In this document: piece by piece, positions 7,712 to 17,001 of the stretch | Numbering within the stretch: the stretch's first letter is position 1 | Layout of the letters: each line of letters begins with the position of its first letter | DNA from: JBBILO01 sp037444855 | GTDB lineage: Bacteria; Patescibacteriota; Microgenomatia; UBA1406; GWC2-37-13 | Reading direction: 5' to 3' | DNA length: 64,000 nt | NCBI GenBank assembly: GCA_037444855.1 | Contig: JBBILO010000004.1 | Coordinates: 7,650 to 71,649 of the forward strand | Notes under the pieces: generated by a model | What the model saw: only the letters and a program-made list of their open reading frames with translations | Told to the model about the DNA's origin: nothing | Database searches by the model: none | Translations under genes and position numbers: made by a program

Positions 7712-8770
7712 TTATTTTAATAACTTTTTTAAAACAATTGGATTTTGTGAAAGTTTTAATAAACCGGTGATCACGCAGTTTTCTGGTCTTTCAACAGCGA
7801 CTACCTCAATTTTGAGCGTGTCAGCAAAAAATTTATCAATGCCTTTAATGTTTGCAATACCGCCAATTAAATAAATGCCATTTTTATAGATTTCATCTAA
7901 AGTTTCTGGAGGGGCAATTTCGATTACTTCTTTAATTGCATCGAGTATGGTATTAAAAGATGGGATGAGAGCTTCTTTGATATCATAGCTTTTAATCTTG
8001 ACCGATTTAGGCAAGCCATTTTCTAAAGATTTTCCACGAACAAGATAAGTTTTTTCCTCCTGAGTAAAATTAAGGAGAGTTTTTAATAAAAGCTCCAGGC
8101 TATTTTCACCGAGGATAATTCCATATTTAAGGTAAAGATAATTACTTATTTGTTGTAAAAAATATCCTCCGCCTACTTTTAAAATTCGATCAACGACCAC
8201 GCCGCCGCCACTGATAACAGAGATTTCAGTCAGTCCAAATCCAATATCAACAAGAATAAATGGTGAATGAACAAATAAATCATTTTTGATAAAGACCGAG
8301 GCGGCGATTGGGCTTTCTAATAAAAATATTTGACTAAAGCCAACTTTGTTTAATAATTCTTCCAAAGCTTTTCTCTCTATTTCTGTGGCATTACGGGTGA
8401 TTGAAGCAATAATTTTCATCGGTGGTCGAAAAAAAAACTTTTTTTTAAGATAAGATGAAAGATATTTATTGATAATTTCATTTAAAAAAAATACCGAAGC
8501 ATCGAAGTCACTGATAACTCCAAAAACGATAGGTTTAATCACCTTAATAAATTCTGGTGTTTTTCCAATGATTGATTTTGCTTCTTCGCCAAAAGAGAGA
8601 TAATTCTTGGTTTTGAGATTGTAGCTTAAACAGGATGGTTCTCGGACGACGATACCTTTATTTTTTATTCCCAATCTCGTTATTGACGAGCCAAGGTCAA
8701 GACAAAACGTGAGTTCGTCAAAATATTCAATTGTTTTTTGGCTGATATTTTTTATAAAATTAGTAATCAT
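7712..8770 (-). CDS. mreB: MreB-like actin-family protein
   Basis: Bacterial actin that forms membrane-associated filaments guiding cell-wall synthesis. Visible are phosphate-1 'FCLDLGSSITRLGIKNKGIV', 'EEAKSIIGKTPEFIKVIKPI..GVISDFDAS', the 'ATEIERKALEELLNKVGF' helix, phosphate-2 'LVDIGFGLTEI' and the adenosine motif 'GIYLIGGIANIKGI'. It has 352 aa from the ATG at 8768-8770, with about 20 extra residues before the core. An in-frame ATG at 8777-8779 is an alternative. The chosen start shares the CATG at 8768-8771 with the divergent gene on the plus strand. Confidence 0.85.
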   Translation of the reverse strand: MITNFIKNISQKTIEYFDELTFCLDLGSSITRLGIKNKGIVVREPSCLSYNLKTKNYLSFGEEAKSIIGKTPEFIKVIKPIVFGVISDFDASVFFLNEIINKYLSSYLKKKFFFRPPMKIIASITRNATEIERKALEELLNKVGFSQIFLLESPIAASVFIKNDLFVHSPFILVDIGFGLTEISVISGGGVVVDRILKVGGGYFLQQISNYLYLKYGIILGENSLELLLKTLLNFTQEEKTYLVRGKSLENGLPKSVKIKSYDIKEALIPSFNTILDAIKEVIEIAPPETLDEIYKNGIYLIGGIANIKGIDKFFADTLKIEVVAVERPENCVITGLLKLSQNPIVLKKLLK

Positions 8771-10949
8771 GAATGTCATAAACAAAATAATTAATTCACT
8801 TTTTTATCTTCTTTTTTTGACTACTCCTTTAATCGTTTATCCTTACACTTCTGAACTCTTTGAATTTAATAAAATGATTTTTATTTATTTGATAACAACT
8901 CTTATCCTTTTCTTTTGGTTACTGAAAATGATTCTTCTTAAAAAAATTATATTAAAAAAAACACCTTTTGACTGGGTAATCTTTTTATTTTTTTTCTCTC
9001 AAATTCTTTCCACTGTTTTTTCGATTGATCGCCACACCTCTTTTTTTGGATATTACGGCAGATTTAATGGCGGTTTATTGTCACTGATAGCTTATTTGAT
9101 TCTTTATTATGCTGCCGTTTGTAATTTAAATAAAAAATCGCTTGAAAAACTCTTAAAGATATCTTTTGCCTCAGCCATTTTAACAGTTTTAATTGGTATC
9201 CCTGGTAAATTTAACCATGATATACTTTGCTTGATTTTAACCAATCAATTTAGTAACGATTGTTGGACGTCGCAATTTAAACCAGCAGAAAGAATGTTTT
9301 CTACTCTTGGGCAGCCTAATTGGCTGGGTGCTTTTCTTTCGGTCAACTTTTTTATTGGGCTTTATTGGTATTTGAGAAGATCGCACAAGGACAATAAATT
9401 AGTTTTGTTTTTCAATTTTTTTGCTTTAATTCTTATTTTCCTCGGTCTCTTATTTTCTCGCTCTCGGTCAGCTATTTTAGCTACTGTTATTTGTCTTTTG
9501 TTTTTTATTAGTTGTTCATTTGTTTTATTAAATCAATTTAGATCACTCAAAAAGAAGGTCGTTTATCTTATTTTAAGTATCTTTCTCTCGATGGTTATCT
9601 TTAAAACCGGCATCAGTCAGATTGACCGATTGGTTAATTTCAATATTAATGTTTTCAAGCGATCGAATGACATGATTAAAGAAAATAAAACTCATCAAAA
9701 AGTTTCCCCAATTCTGGTGACGGAGTCATTTGAAATTAGAAAAATAGTTTGGAAAGGAGCAATAGAATTAGCCAAAAGATATCCTTTCTTTGGGAGTGGC
9801 CTTGAGACTTTTGGTTATGCTTATTATTTTGTGAGACCGAAAGAGCATAATTTGACTTCCGAATGGGATTATCTTTATAATCGAGCTCATAATGAGTATC
9901 TAAACTATGCAGCAACAACTGGGTTTTTCGGTTTAGCTTCTTACCTCTTACTAATTGTTACCATAATAATCAGTTTTATTAAAAAGTTATTGATAATCAA
10001 AAATTCTTATAAGAAATTTGATCTCAATAAAAATTTATCCGAAGGACTTCTTTTTCTCTCTATTTTTTTATCCTTTTTATCAATCCTCATTACCAATTTT
10101 TTTGGTTTCTCAACGACAATAATTAGTCTATTTTTTTATTTAATCATCGCTTTTTTAACTATTTTATCACTCTCAACCTCTGAAGAAAATCAAGAAAAAT
10201 TTATTGTTAAAGATAAAACTGATAAGATAAGAGGAGGGCAAATTTTATTGATTCTTTTAAATACTTTGGTTTCTGCGTTCTTTATTTTATCTATTGCGAG
10301 GTACTGGTTGGCTGATCGTTATTATAGTCAAGCCGAAATTTATGCTCAGAACGATTATTACCCAAAAGCGATAGAATTAATAAATACCGCTTTGAAACTG
10401 AAATACGAACATGTTTATCAAGACAAGCTTTCTGGATATTTAGCGCGACTGTCGGTTTTTATTTCTTATCAGAAAGACAATCAGAAAATGATTGAGGTGA
10501 TTAAATTATCAAAATCGGTGAATGATCAAACGCTCAAGGCCTCGCCAAAAAATATCTTATATTGGCGAACAAAAGCAAAAAATCACTATCTCTTTTACCA
10601 AGCGACTTTAGATGATAGGGAGATAAAAAAAGGAATTGAAGCCTTAAAATACGCTATGTATTTGGCGCCAAGTGATCCTAAAAATCCTTATAATTTGGCT
10701 ATTTTTCATGGCAGCTTATACGAATCTCAAAAAAATAAAGAAAAAAAAGAACAATTAAAAAGATTAATTTTATTTTATCTTGATCAATCAATCGCTCTAA
10801 AACCTAATTATCGAGAGGCTTTATTTTTTAAAGGTCAATTTTTAAGCCGGATTGGAAAAAAAGATGAAGCAAGAGCAACATTTGAAATTATCCTTAAAAG
10901 AATCAATCCTTTTGATCAAGAAGTAATCGAGGAATTAAAAAAAATTTAG
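8769..10949 (+). CDS. O-antigen ligase/polymerase-like membrane protein with C-terminal TPR region
   Basis: About 726 aa. The first 480 residues are multiple membrane segments. 'LFSRSRSAILAT' and the 'RAHNEYLNYAATTGFFGL' segment are the hallmarks of the Wzy_C/WaaL superfamily, which transfers or polymerises lipid-linked glycans outside the membrane. After a further membrane segment (about 500-530), the C-terminus (550-726) has helical repeats resembling TPRs ('ALKPNYREALFFKGQFLSRIGKKDEA'). The frame is open from 8709 but the start at 8769 fits the first membrane helix and avoids a 60-base overlap with mreB. Substrate unknown. Confidence 0.82.
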   Translation: MNVINKIINSLFYLLFLTTPLIVYPYTSELFEFNKMIFIYLITTLILFFWLLKMILLKKIILKKTPFDWVIFLFFFSQILSTVFSIDRHTSFFGYYGRFNGGLLSLIAYLILYYAAVCNLNKKSLEKLLKISFASAILTVLIGIPGKFNHDILCLILTNQFSNDCWTSQFKPAERMFSTLGQPNWLGAFLSVNFFIGLYWYLRRSHKDNKLVLFFNFFALILIFLGLLFSRSRSAILATVICLLFFISCSFVLLNQFRSLKKKVVYLILSIFLSMVIFKTGISQIDRLVNFNINVFKRSNDMIKENKTHQKVSPILVTESFEIRKIVWKGAIELAKRYPFFGSGLETFGYAYYFVRPKEHNLTSEWDYLYNRAHNEYLNYAATTGFFGLASYLLLIVTIIISFIKKLLIIKNSYKKFDLNKNLSEGLLFLSIFLSFLSILITNFFGFSTTIISLFFYLIIAFLTILSLSTSEENQEKFIVKDKTDKIRGGQILLILLNTLVSAFFILSIARYWLADRYYSQAEIYAQNDYYPKAIELINTALKLKYEHVYQDKLSGYLARLSVFISYQKDNQKMIEVIKLSKSVNDQTLKASPKNILYWRTKAKNHYLFYQATLDDREIKKGIEALKYAMYLAPSDPKNPYNLAIFHGSLYESQKNKEKKEQLKRLILFYLDQSIALKPNYREALFFKGQFLSRIGKKDEARATFEIILKRINPFDQEVIEELKKI

Positions 10950-10951
10950 TT

Positions 10952-11443
10952 TTATGGATTAACGTTTGGGCTAGAAACACCCCAAAAACAACTCATTGTT
11001 CCTCCGCTCTTTTTTTTGCATTGGGTTGAACAGGTGATTGTTGGACTTCCGGATAACGAATCATAAGGTAAGATTTGTTGATTATTTTCTAAACAAGCAT
11101 ACAAGCGATATTCTCTTCCGTTTGATTGATATTCGTACGATTTTCCGGCTACGGGATCATTAGGGATTTTTTGCATATAGGTTTTTTCCGGATTACAATC
11201 TGAGGCGATTCTTGTCTCACATAATGAAGAATTATTTGAAGCAAAAATATTAAATGTGGGATATTTTTTTTTATCTTCATAATACATTTCAAGCGCTCTT
11301 TGGATCTGCTCCAAATCAGCTTTTCTCCTAGCATCACGGCCTTTTTTTAAAGAAGTGATGAAATTACCTGCTAATGACGCTGATAATACGCCAAGCATTG
11401 AAATAATAATCATTAATTCTATTAGGGTAAAGGATTTTTTCAT
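10952..11443 (-). CDS. Type IV pseudopilin (GspG/PilE-like)
   Basis: 163 aa with the prepilin signal KKS|FTLIELMI, where the residue before the predicted cleavage is Ser rather than Gly. The N-terminal hydrophobic helix is followed by the GspG-like 'DARRKADLEQIQRALEMYYED' segment. The C-terminal head contains five or more Cys that could form disulfides. It is isolated from the main pilus locus and convergent (2-base gap) with the O-antigen ligase-like gene. A TATTAT box ends 7 bases before its ATG. Confidence 0.88.
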   Translation of the reverse strand: MKKSFTLIELMIIISMLGVLSASLAGNFITSLKKGRDARRKADLEQIQRALEMYYEDKKKYPTFNIFASNNSSLCETRIASDCNPEKTYMQKIPNDPVAGKSYEYQSNGREYRLYACLENNQQILPYDSLSGSPTITCSTQCKKKSGGTMSCFWGVSSPNVNP

Positions 11444-11450
11444 CTTATTT

Positions 11451-11456
11451 ATAATA
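11451..11456 (-). promoter_or_regulatory. -10 box of the lone pseudopilin gene, 7 bases from the ATG
   Basis: Minus-strand TATTAT, then AAATAAG and ATG (11441-11443). Predicted leaderless start. Confidence 0.55.
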
Positions 11457-11496
11457 TATAAGAATTATTATTTTAATACAAGATTTTAAATTAAAA

Positions 11497-12969
11497 ATGA
11501 AATTAAAAATTAAAGAATTTATTAAAAGCGAATTTTTTTTTTGGATATTATTTAGTTTTTTATCTTTGTATTTTTTTCTTCATTACTGGAAGAATCAATT
11601 AACTTTAAATTATATTGATTATGGCGAAGGAAGTTATATTTATGAATCTTTACTTTTTAGTCAAGGAAAGATTCCTTATCGAGATTATTTTCTTCCTCAA
11701 CCACCAGTGGTTTATTTGATTGGTAGCTTGATCTTCAAATTTTTCCACTCATTGATTTTTTTTAAATATTTTTCTTTTTTTCTACTTTTCCTCACTAATT
11801 TTTTATTATCAATTTTGTTAAGAAAATATTTTAAAAGCAACCTTCTCCCTTTATGTTCCATCTTTTCTTCTTTTATTTTTACTTTAACTATCATTTGGTG
11901 GTCGACTTATACCGCAGAGCCTTTTTTAAGATTTTTTTTAATTTTATCGGTCTTTTTTCTTTTTCCGATGAAAAGAAAAAAATCAGTGGAAATCAATTCC
12001 TTTTTTTTATCTTTAATCTTCGTAATAATGTTTTTTACCAAATACAACTCTTTGATTTACATAATTTCAGTTCTTGCTTTTATCTTCTTTACTAACAGAG
12101 ATTATTTTAAACCGTTGCTACTAAAATTTATCGTTTTTTTCCTTATTTTCTTGATTATTTTTTATCATTTTTTTGGGGAGGAATTCATTATTTATACTAT
12201 GTGGTATCGAAAAATTCTACCTTTTAAAGAATCAAAAATTATTTTTTTAAATCTCAGTTTATATTTTTTAAAATTTTTCCCTTTTTACATTTTATCCCTA
12301 TACCTTGGTTTAAAATTTTTACACAAAAAGAACTATCAAAAAGCTTTCTTTTTCCTGCTACCGATTTTTTGGCTTCCTAATATTATTGCTCATTTTTTTG
12401 AAGGTACATACTTGTATATCCTTTTTCCAATTGAAATTATAATCACCTTAGGATTTTTTTATCTTGCCTTTAATTTTAAGAAGATCTTCCTTAAAAATAG
12501 ATCTTTCTTTAATTTTCTTCTTGTTTTGTTATTTTTTTGGTCAACGCTGGTGTTAATTTATTATCTTCAAATTTTTCATCAAAATTATTTACATCGTTTT
12601 TTAGAACATGATATTAATTCGGTAAAAGAAATTAGAAATATTATTCAATCATCTAGTGGAAGCAATGAAAAAATCTTTGCCCCACCTTTTTTTCTCGTTT
12701 TGGCAGAAAGAGGAACTATCTCCAACTTTCATGATCCATTTTTTTTATTTAATTATCTTGATAGAAAAGAAAATTTCTCTCCAATTTTTAACAAAGCAAT
12801 TGATGAGATAAGATTGAATAGACCGAGGGTAATTGTTGCTGATTGGCGAATAAAATCTGTTTTGTCCATAATTGATAATAATTATTTAAAAGACTACAAA
12901 AAGATAAAGATGATTCAATTTCTTAATAATGGATCAGAGATGGTAGAAATTTATTTGAGACAAAAATAA
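11497..12969 (+). CDS. GT-C family membrane glycosyltransferase-like protein (PMT/GT39-like)
   Basis: 490 aa, about ten or more membrane segments, extremely Phe/Leu rich. Residues 35-75 carry an acidic first extracellular loop ('DYGEGSYIYESLLFSQGKIPYRDYF') typical of dolichyl/undecaprenyl-phosphate sugar transferases of the GT39/GT83 type. This makes transfer of a lipid-linked sugar to a surface acceptor the likely role, acceptor unknown. Its 3' end overlaps the convergent DUF2723 gene by 19 bases. No clear ribosome binding site. Confidence 0.7.
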   Translation: MKLKIKEFIKSEFFFWILFSFLSLYFFLHYWKNQLTLNYIDYGEGSYIYESLLFSQGKIPYRDYFLPQPPVVYLIGSLIFKFFHSLIFFKYFSFFLLFLTNFLLSILLRKYFKSNLLPLCSIFSSFIFTLTIIWWSTYTAEPFLRFFLILSVFFLFPMKRKKSVEINSFFLSLIFVIMFFTKYNSLIYIISVLAFIFFTNRDYFKPLLLKFIVFFLIFLIIFYHFFGEEFIIYTMWYRKILPFKESKIIFLNLSLYFLKFFPFYILSLYLGLKFLHKKNYQKAFFFLLPIFWLPNIIAHFFEGTYLYILFPIEIIITLGFFYLAFNFKKIFLKNRSFFNFLLVLLFFWSTLVLIYYLQIFHQNYLHRFLEHDINSVKEIRNIIQSSSGSNEKIFAPPFFLVLAERGTISNFHDPFFLFNYLDRKENFSPIFNKAIDEIRLNRPRVIVADWRIKSVLSIIDNNYLKDYKKIKMIQFLNNGSEMVEIYLRQK

Positions 12970-14756
12970 TTTTTGTTAAGATGTTTTTGTTGGCAGAGAT
13001 TACTTTTTTGAAAATAATCTTTAAGTAATTGAGCAAAGTACGAATAACTATCACTAGGATAAATTCTAACCACACCGGTAAGGAATTCGTTTAGCTTGTT
13101 GATTAATTTGTTGTCTGCAAGAAATAGAACAAAGGAAAACATTTTTTCTTGATAATATTCAGATAATGATTTGTAAAATAAAATTTCCTCAAGATTGTTG
13201 TTTAGTATTATCAATTTTTTATTTTTTAACCAAAATTCGAAATTAATTTTAATAATTTGACCCATATCTTTTTTAAATTTCTCTTTTGAATCATAATATC
13301 GCCAAACCAAACCATAAGGAGCATATAGTCCTAAATTATAAGTCGATTCAGTATAGATTGGAAGAGAGTTTTTTTTTAAAAAAAATTTTAAGTCTCCATT
13401 AAGGGGAATAATAAGCTGGGGATATCTTTTTTTAACTTTTTCTAAATAATATTGTCGTCGAAACATCGCCGGAAACAGTAATACTACTTTTTTAAACTTG
13501 GGAGATTGTTTTAGATAATAAAAATATGAAAAAGGAAAATAGGTTAAATCAGACTTGAGCATTAGAATTGAGTTTTTTTTTAAGGGAAAGATGATGTCAT
13601 AGGCTAGTTGATGATATTGATCAGCATTTTTTAATTCCTTTATTATCTTATAAGATTTAAGAAAGTTTGATATAAGCAATAAAGTAATAAATAAATATAG
13701 AAATATAGAGGAAATTTTTTTATGAAATCTATTCTTGAACAAATTTATGACATAATTTAAACCAAAAGTAAAAGGAAAAATTAAAAGTAAATAAAAAGCA
13801 ATTAAATATCTTTCGAAAGTTGCCAGTGAAAAACTATAAGAAAGATTAAAATTCGTGATGTACAAAAAAATAACATATAAAAAAAACGAAAAAAGAAAAT
13901 AATTTTTGAAAAAAGAATATTTCTTATTATTTTTTATTAGAAGATAAAAGCCAACAATGATTAATAACGCCCCCGTAGGTAAAAAATCTCCAACCACCAT
14001 TAAAAAAGTCGAGACCAAAGAGGCAATTTGGTTAATAAAATTAGGAATAGAACCAAAATAGGCTTGTAAAGTACCATAAGAAGAACGCGTAATGAGTCTC
14101 ATTAGGCCATCAATTGTTTTGGCGTTTTCCCAATCAATAGGTGGGTTAAGATATAGGCTCGATAGAAAGGGATAAAGATAAAAGAAAGCGCTTATAAAAG
14201 GGATAAATAACATATAATTCGTAAAAAATTTTCTATTGAGAATAAAAAAGGGAATAGCAAATAAAATAAATGAGTGGTGATGTGCGATTCCTAAAGCAAT
14301 AAAAAAATAAAATAAATAAAGAATTTTTCTTTTCTTATTCTGATTAAATTTTAAACCTAAATAAATTATTCCTGAAATTATTAAATTGTTTAAGGCAAAT
14401 ACTTCTGGAACAATTGAATAAAGCCAAACTAAATAAATAAAAGAAAAGTAAGAAATTGAAACCATAGCAATATTTTTATTAATCTTTAGCTCTTTGGTTA
14501 ATATCAGATAGATAAAGTAAACTGAAGTAATTTGGGAAAAAATTGAGATCAGATTAGCAACGGTTATTGGATTGATAAAAAATAAAATTTTAGTTGAAAT
14601 TACCAGTAGAAAAGAGTATAACGGGTAGCCTGGTGGATGAGGGATGCTAAAGGAAGATTGAGCGACAAGAAATTCGGGCGAATCTCCGCCAAAAAGATAC
14701 CGTGATTGGGTCAAATTATAAATTAAAAAAAAAATTAAAAACAGGACTTTGACCAT
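12951..14756 (-). CDS. DUF2723-like membrane glycosyltransferase (GT-C fold)
   Basis: 601 aa. The N-terminal signature 'FGGDSPEFLVAQ' followed by 'IPHPPGYPLYSFLL' matches the DUF2723 pattern (GDS/xE ... HPPGYPL), a family thought to be membrane O-mannosyltransferase-like. About 11 membrane segments fill residues 1-370; a soluble C-terminal part of about 200 residues follows. A TATAAT box ends 6 bases before the ATG. The 3' end overlaps the convergent GT-C gene by 19 bases. Confidence 0.78.
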   Translation of the reverse strand: MVKVLFLIFFLIYNLTQSRYLFGGDSPEFLVAQSSFSIPHPPGYPLYSFLLVISTKILFFINPITVANLISIFSQITSVYFIYLILTKELKINKNIAMVSISYFSFIYLVWLYSIVPEVFALNNLIISGIIYLGLKFNQNKKRKILYLFYFFIALGIAHHHSFILFAIPFFILNRKFFTNYMLFIPFISAFFYLYPFLSSLYLNPPIDWENAKTIDGLMRLITRSSYGTLQAYFGSIPNFINQIASLVSTFLMVVGDFLPTGALLIIVGFYLLIKNNKKYSFFKNYFLFSFFLYVIFLYITNFNLSYSFSLATFERYLIAFYLLLIFPFTFGLNYVINLFKNRFHKKISSIFLYLFITLLLISNFLKSYKIIKELKNADQYHQLAYDIIFPLKKNSILMLKSDLTYFPFSYFYYLKQSPKFKKVVLLFPAMFRRQYYLEKVKKRYPQLIIPLNGDLKFFLKKNSLPIYTESTYNLGLYAPYGLVWRYYDSKEKFKKDMGQIIKINFEFWLKNKKLIILNNNLEEILFYKSLSEYYQEKMFSFVLFLADNKLINKLNEFLTGVVRIYPSDSYSYFAQLLKDYFQKSNLCQQKHLNKNYFCLK

Positions 14757-14762
14757 TTAGAA

Positions 14763-14768
14763 ATTATA
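14763..14768 (-). promoter_or_regulatory. -10 box of the DUF2723 gene, 6 bases from the ATG
   Basis: Minus-strand TATAAT, then TTCTAA and ATG (14754-14756). Predicted leaderless start. Confidence 0.7.
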
Positions 14769-14799
14769 CTTTAAAGAATACTAAAAAGTAGAATTTAAT

Positions 14800-15306
14800 T
14801 TAGAGGACACACCAATAACATGAAAATGCAGAAGAATTTGTTGGACCACAAACAGCATCTCCTCTACCTACTTCAATTCCATTAGCATTATATTTAGTAT
14901 TTGGATCAGTTCTAAAGGATTTAGATTCGGGTCTAAAGCAAACAGTGACACTCTCTCGAGTCCCAATGACAGTAATTTTTCTTAAGCGATCACCGGCTAA
15001 TGTTGAAAAATCAGCTTTTAACTCTCCCGCATTAACAACATTATATAGGCCAACAGCGCTATAACCACTTGAAAGGTCAATTGGTCCAATTGAAGCAGAT
15101 GGATCCCAAGGCATTCTATTGCCTGCCACTGCATAATATCTTATAATAGCATTGTGAACTTCAGAGACGGTATTTCTTATACCGGTATCAGTCCCTTTTT
15201 TTAATTGTTCAAATGGATCTAAAGCAGCCAGTAAACCAACTGCTAGAGCTCCAAGAAGGGCAATGACGATTAAAAGTTCAATAAGAGTAAAACCTTTTTT
15301 CATCAT
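14800..15306 (-). CDS. Type IV pseudopilin
   Basis: 168 aa with the classical prepilin signal KKG|FTLIELLIVIALLG, a long hydrophobic helix, and a variable C-terminal head with four Cys in the last 60 residues (two as CYWC at the end). The head differs from the GspG-like ones: no DARRKADL segment, but 'IRNTVSEVHNAIIRYY'. Two adjacent ATG codons (15304-15306, 15301-15303) are possible starts. It is isolated from the main pilus locus, next to glycosyltransferase genes. Confidence 0.87.
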   Translation of the reverse strand: MMKKGFTLIELLIVIALLGALAVGLLAALDPFEQLKKGTDTGIRNTVSEVHNAIIRYYAVAGNRMPWDPSASIGPIDLSSGYSAVGLYNVVNAGELKADFSTLAGDRLRKITVIGTRESVTVCFRPESKSFRTDPNTKYNANGIEVGRGDAVCGPTNSSAFSCYWCVL

Positions 15307-15364
15307 TTTATAAATAAATTTAATATAAGAAAGAAAAAAATTATTGTCAAGAGGTATTTAAAAG

Positions 15365-16981
15365 TTAAATTATTTCTTCTTTTTTCTTTCTTACAAACGC
15401 AATCCATTCTTCAATAACTTCAAAAATTAATTTAAACGGAGATTCAATAATGAAATCAAAAATAAAAATAAAGAAATTAAGCCGAGCGACTTCCCTACTC
15501 AAGAAATTACCCAAAGAGAGAATCGGCATAAAGAAAAAATCAATGACTGGGGCAAAAATGCTTTCTTTTTCTTCCAATTTATATTCATTAACAACTTGTT
15601 TTATTCGGTAAGAGAAAAAAGTTACTAACGAGACAAAAAAAACAAAGATGATTTTTGAGATTAAATTAAAATTTAAAATTGTTAAAATTTCGTTAATTAA
15701 ATCTAAAGTTATCAAAAAGGTTAAACTATAAAAAATTGTAAAACCAAAAAATAACACCGGTTTTTTTGCTTTAACTTTACTTTTAATAATGAACGTTTTT
15801 TTGGAATAGTCCGAATCTTTACTGATAATATCAATAATTCTTTCATATATTTTTTGGGTATTTTTTTGACCTGGAAGTTTAAAAAATAGCAGGATAAGGA
15901 GCATCAATATCGGAGGAAATACAGTATTGATAAGAATTGAAGTAACATTAACTTCTCCATAAAGATATTGAGACAAAGGAAGCTCAAGTATTAAGGCAAA
16001 AACCATTTTAGTCAAAAAAATATAGATAAAACTTCGTATCGCTAAATTTATTAGTCGAGAGTGAATACCTTGATATTTTTTTCGACAGAGAAACTCAACT
16101 TCTTCTTCAAGCTTTTCCTTGTTCTCAAGAAGTGTTTCAATTTCATTCATTTTTTCATCAACAAGACTGAATAAGATTAAAAATGGAGGGAGTTGTTTTT
16201 TTAAATAACGAGATATTTTGTTAACATATTGATTATTGAGAATTTGGTTTATCTTATCAACAATTTTGTTAAGTTTTTGGCCAAATTTTTTTAATTCATC
16301 TTTGTCAAAGTCGCCAATATTTTTATAAAAATTAATAAAAAGATGATATCTTTGATAGGCTTTATCACTTCGGCGAAAAACTCTTTCAATGGCGGCTAAC
16401 AAACATAAATCCCTTACCTCTGGCTTTAAATTTTCAATTGTAATTTTTTGGCAAAGAATTTGAAATAAGTAATAGCTAAAATAAGCCATTTTTTGAGATT
16501 TTACCGGACTTAATTTTTCTTCGATTTCAGCGGTAATAATATGAAGAAGAAACTCCTCGCAGGCTAATTTTTCCTTACCGGAAAGACCAATCAATATTTC
16601 TTTTCTTAAATAGATGAAATTATCAATAATTTTTTGAACAAGAAGGCTGTCTTCGTAACCTAGTTCATCATGATTGAAATATCTTGCCCACAACAATTCA
16701 CGGATAAGATTTTCCCCTTCATATTCGCCATCTGGATTAATCATCAAACGCCTTTTTAAGATTCTTTCAATCGCCGCTCGACGGATGAGGTGATCTTCTC
16801 GGTATTCGATTGCATTTCTTATTTTTTCATATAGAAGAGCAAAAAAAGAGACTGTTTGTGAAACATTAATTCTGCTGGCTTCATCGGGTTTAATTTTTTG
16901 CTTGATAGATTTGATTGATTGAACGAGGTATCCAAAATAAGGAGAAATTATTATTTTCTGATTAGAAGGATTATCAGCCAT
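15365..16981 (-). CDS. Large membrane protein of unknown function
   Basis: 538 aa from the ATG at 16979-16981 ('MADNPSNQKIII'). Residues 1-310 are a soluble, helix-rich, charged region; residues 320-520 contain about five membrane segments. It resembles proteins commonly annotated as hypothetical in Patescibacteria, and I recognise no enzymatic motif. The start is supported by an extended -10 box (TGCTATAAT) that ends 6 bases upstream. It follows the phosphomannomutase gene on the same strand. Confidence 0.7.
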   Translation of the reverse strand: MADNPSNQKIIISPYFGYLVQSIKSIKQKIKPDEASRINVSQTVSFFALLYEKIRNAIEYREDHLIRRAAIERILKRRLMINPDGEYEGENLIRELLWARYFNHDELGYEDSLLVQKIIDNFIYLRKEILIGLSGKEKLACEEFLLHIITAEIEEKLSPVKSQKMAYFSYYLFQILCQKITIENLKPEVRDLCLLAAIERVFRRSDKAYQRYHLFINFYKNIGDFDKDELKKFGQKLNKIVDKINQILNNQYVNKISRYLKKQLPPFLILFSLVDEKMNEIETLLENKEKLEEEVEFLCRKKYQGIHSRLINLAIRSFIYIFLTKMVFALILELPLSQYLYGEVNVTSILINTVFPPILMLLILLFFKLPGQKNTQKIYERIIDIISKDSDYSKKTFIIKSKVKAKKPVLFFGFTIFYSLTFLITLDLINEILTILNFNLISKIIFVFFVSLVTFFSYRIKQVVNEYKLEEKESIFAPVIDFFFMPILSLGNFLSREVARLNFFIFIFDFIIESPFKLIFEVIEEWIAFVRKKKEEII

Positions 16982-16987
16982 AAAGAA

Positions 16988-16993
16988 ATTATA
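16988..16993 (-). promoter_or_regulatory. -10 box of the large membrane protein gene, 6 bases from the ATG
   Basis: Minus-strand TGCTATAAT, then TTCTTT and ATG. Nearly identical in layout to the hisS promoter. It lies within about 10 bases of the end of the pgm gene. Confidence 0.72.
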
Positions 16994-17001
16994 GCATAGC
17001 A

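Noticed and set aside
12951..12969. An assembly error at the 19-base convergent overlap of two GT-C genes
   Set aside because: Both frames end naturally, and similar convergent overlaps or gaps of 1-2 bases occur elsewhere (rpsP/pilO, Nudix/PBP1A, 34548/34550), so this is the normal compactness of the genome.
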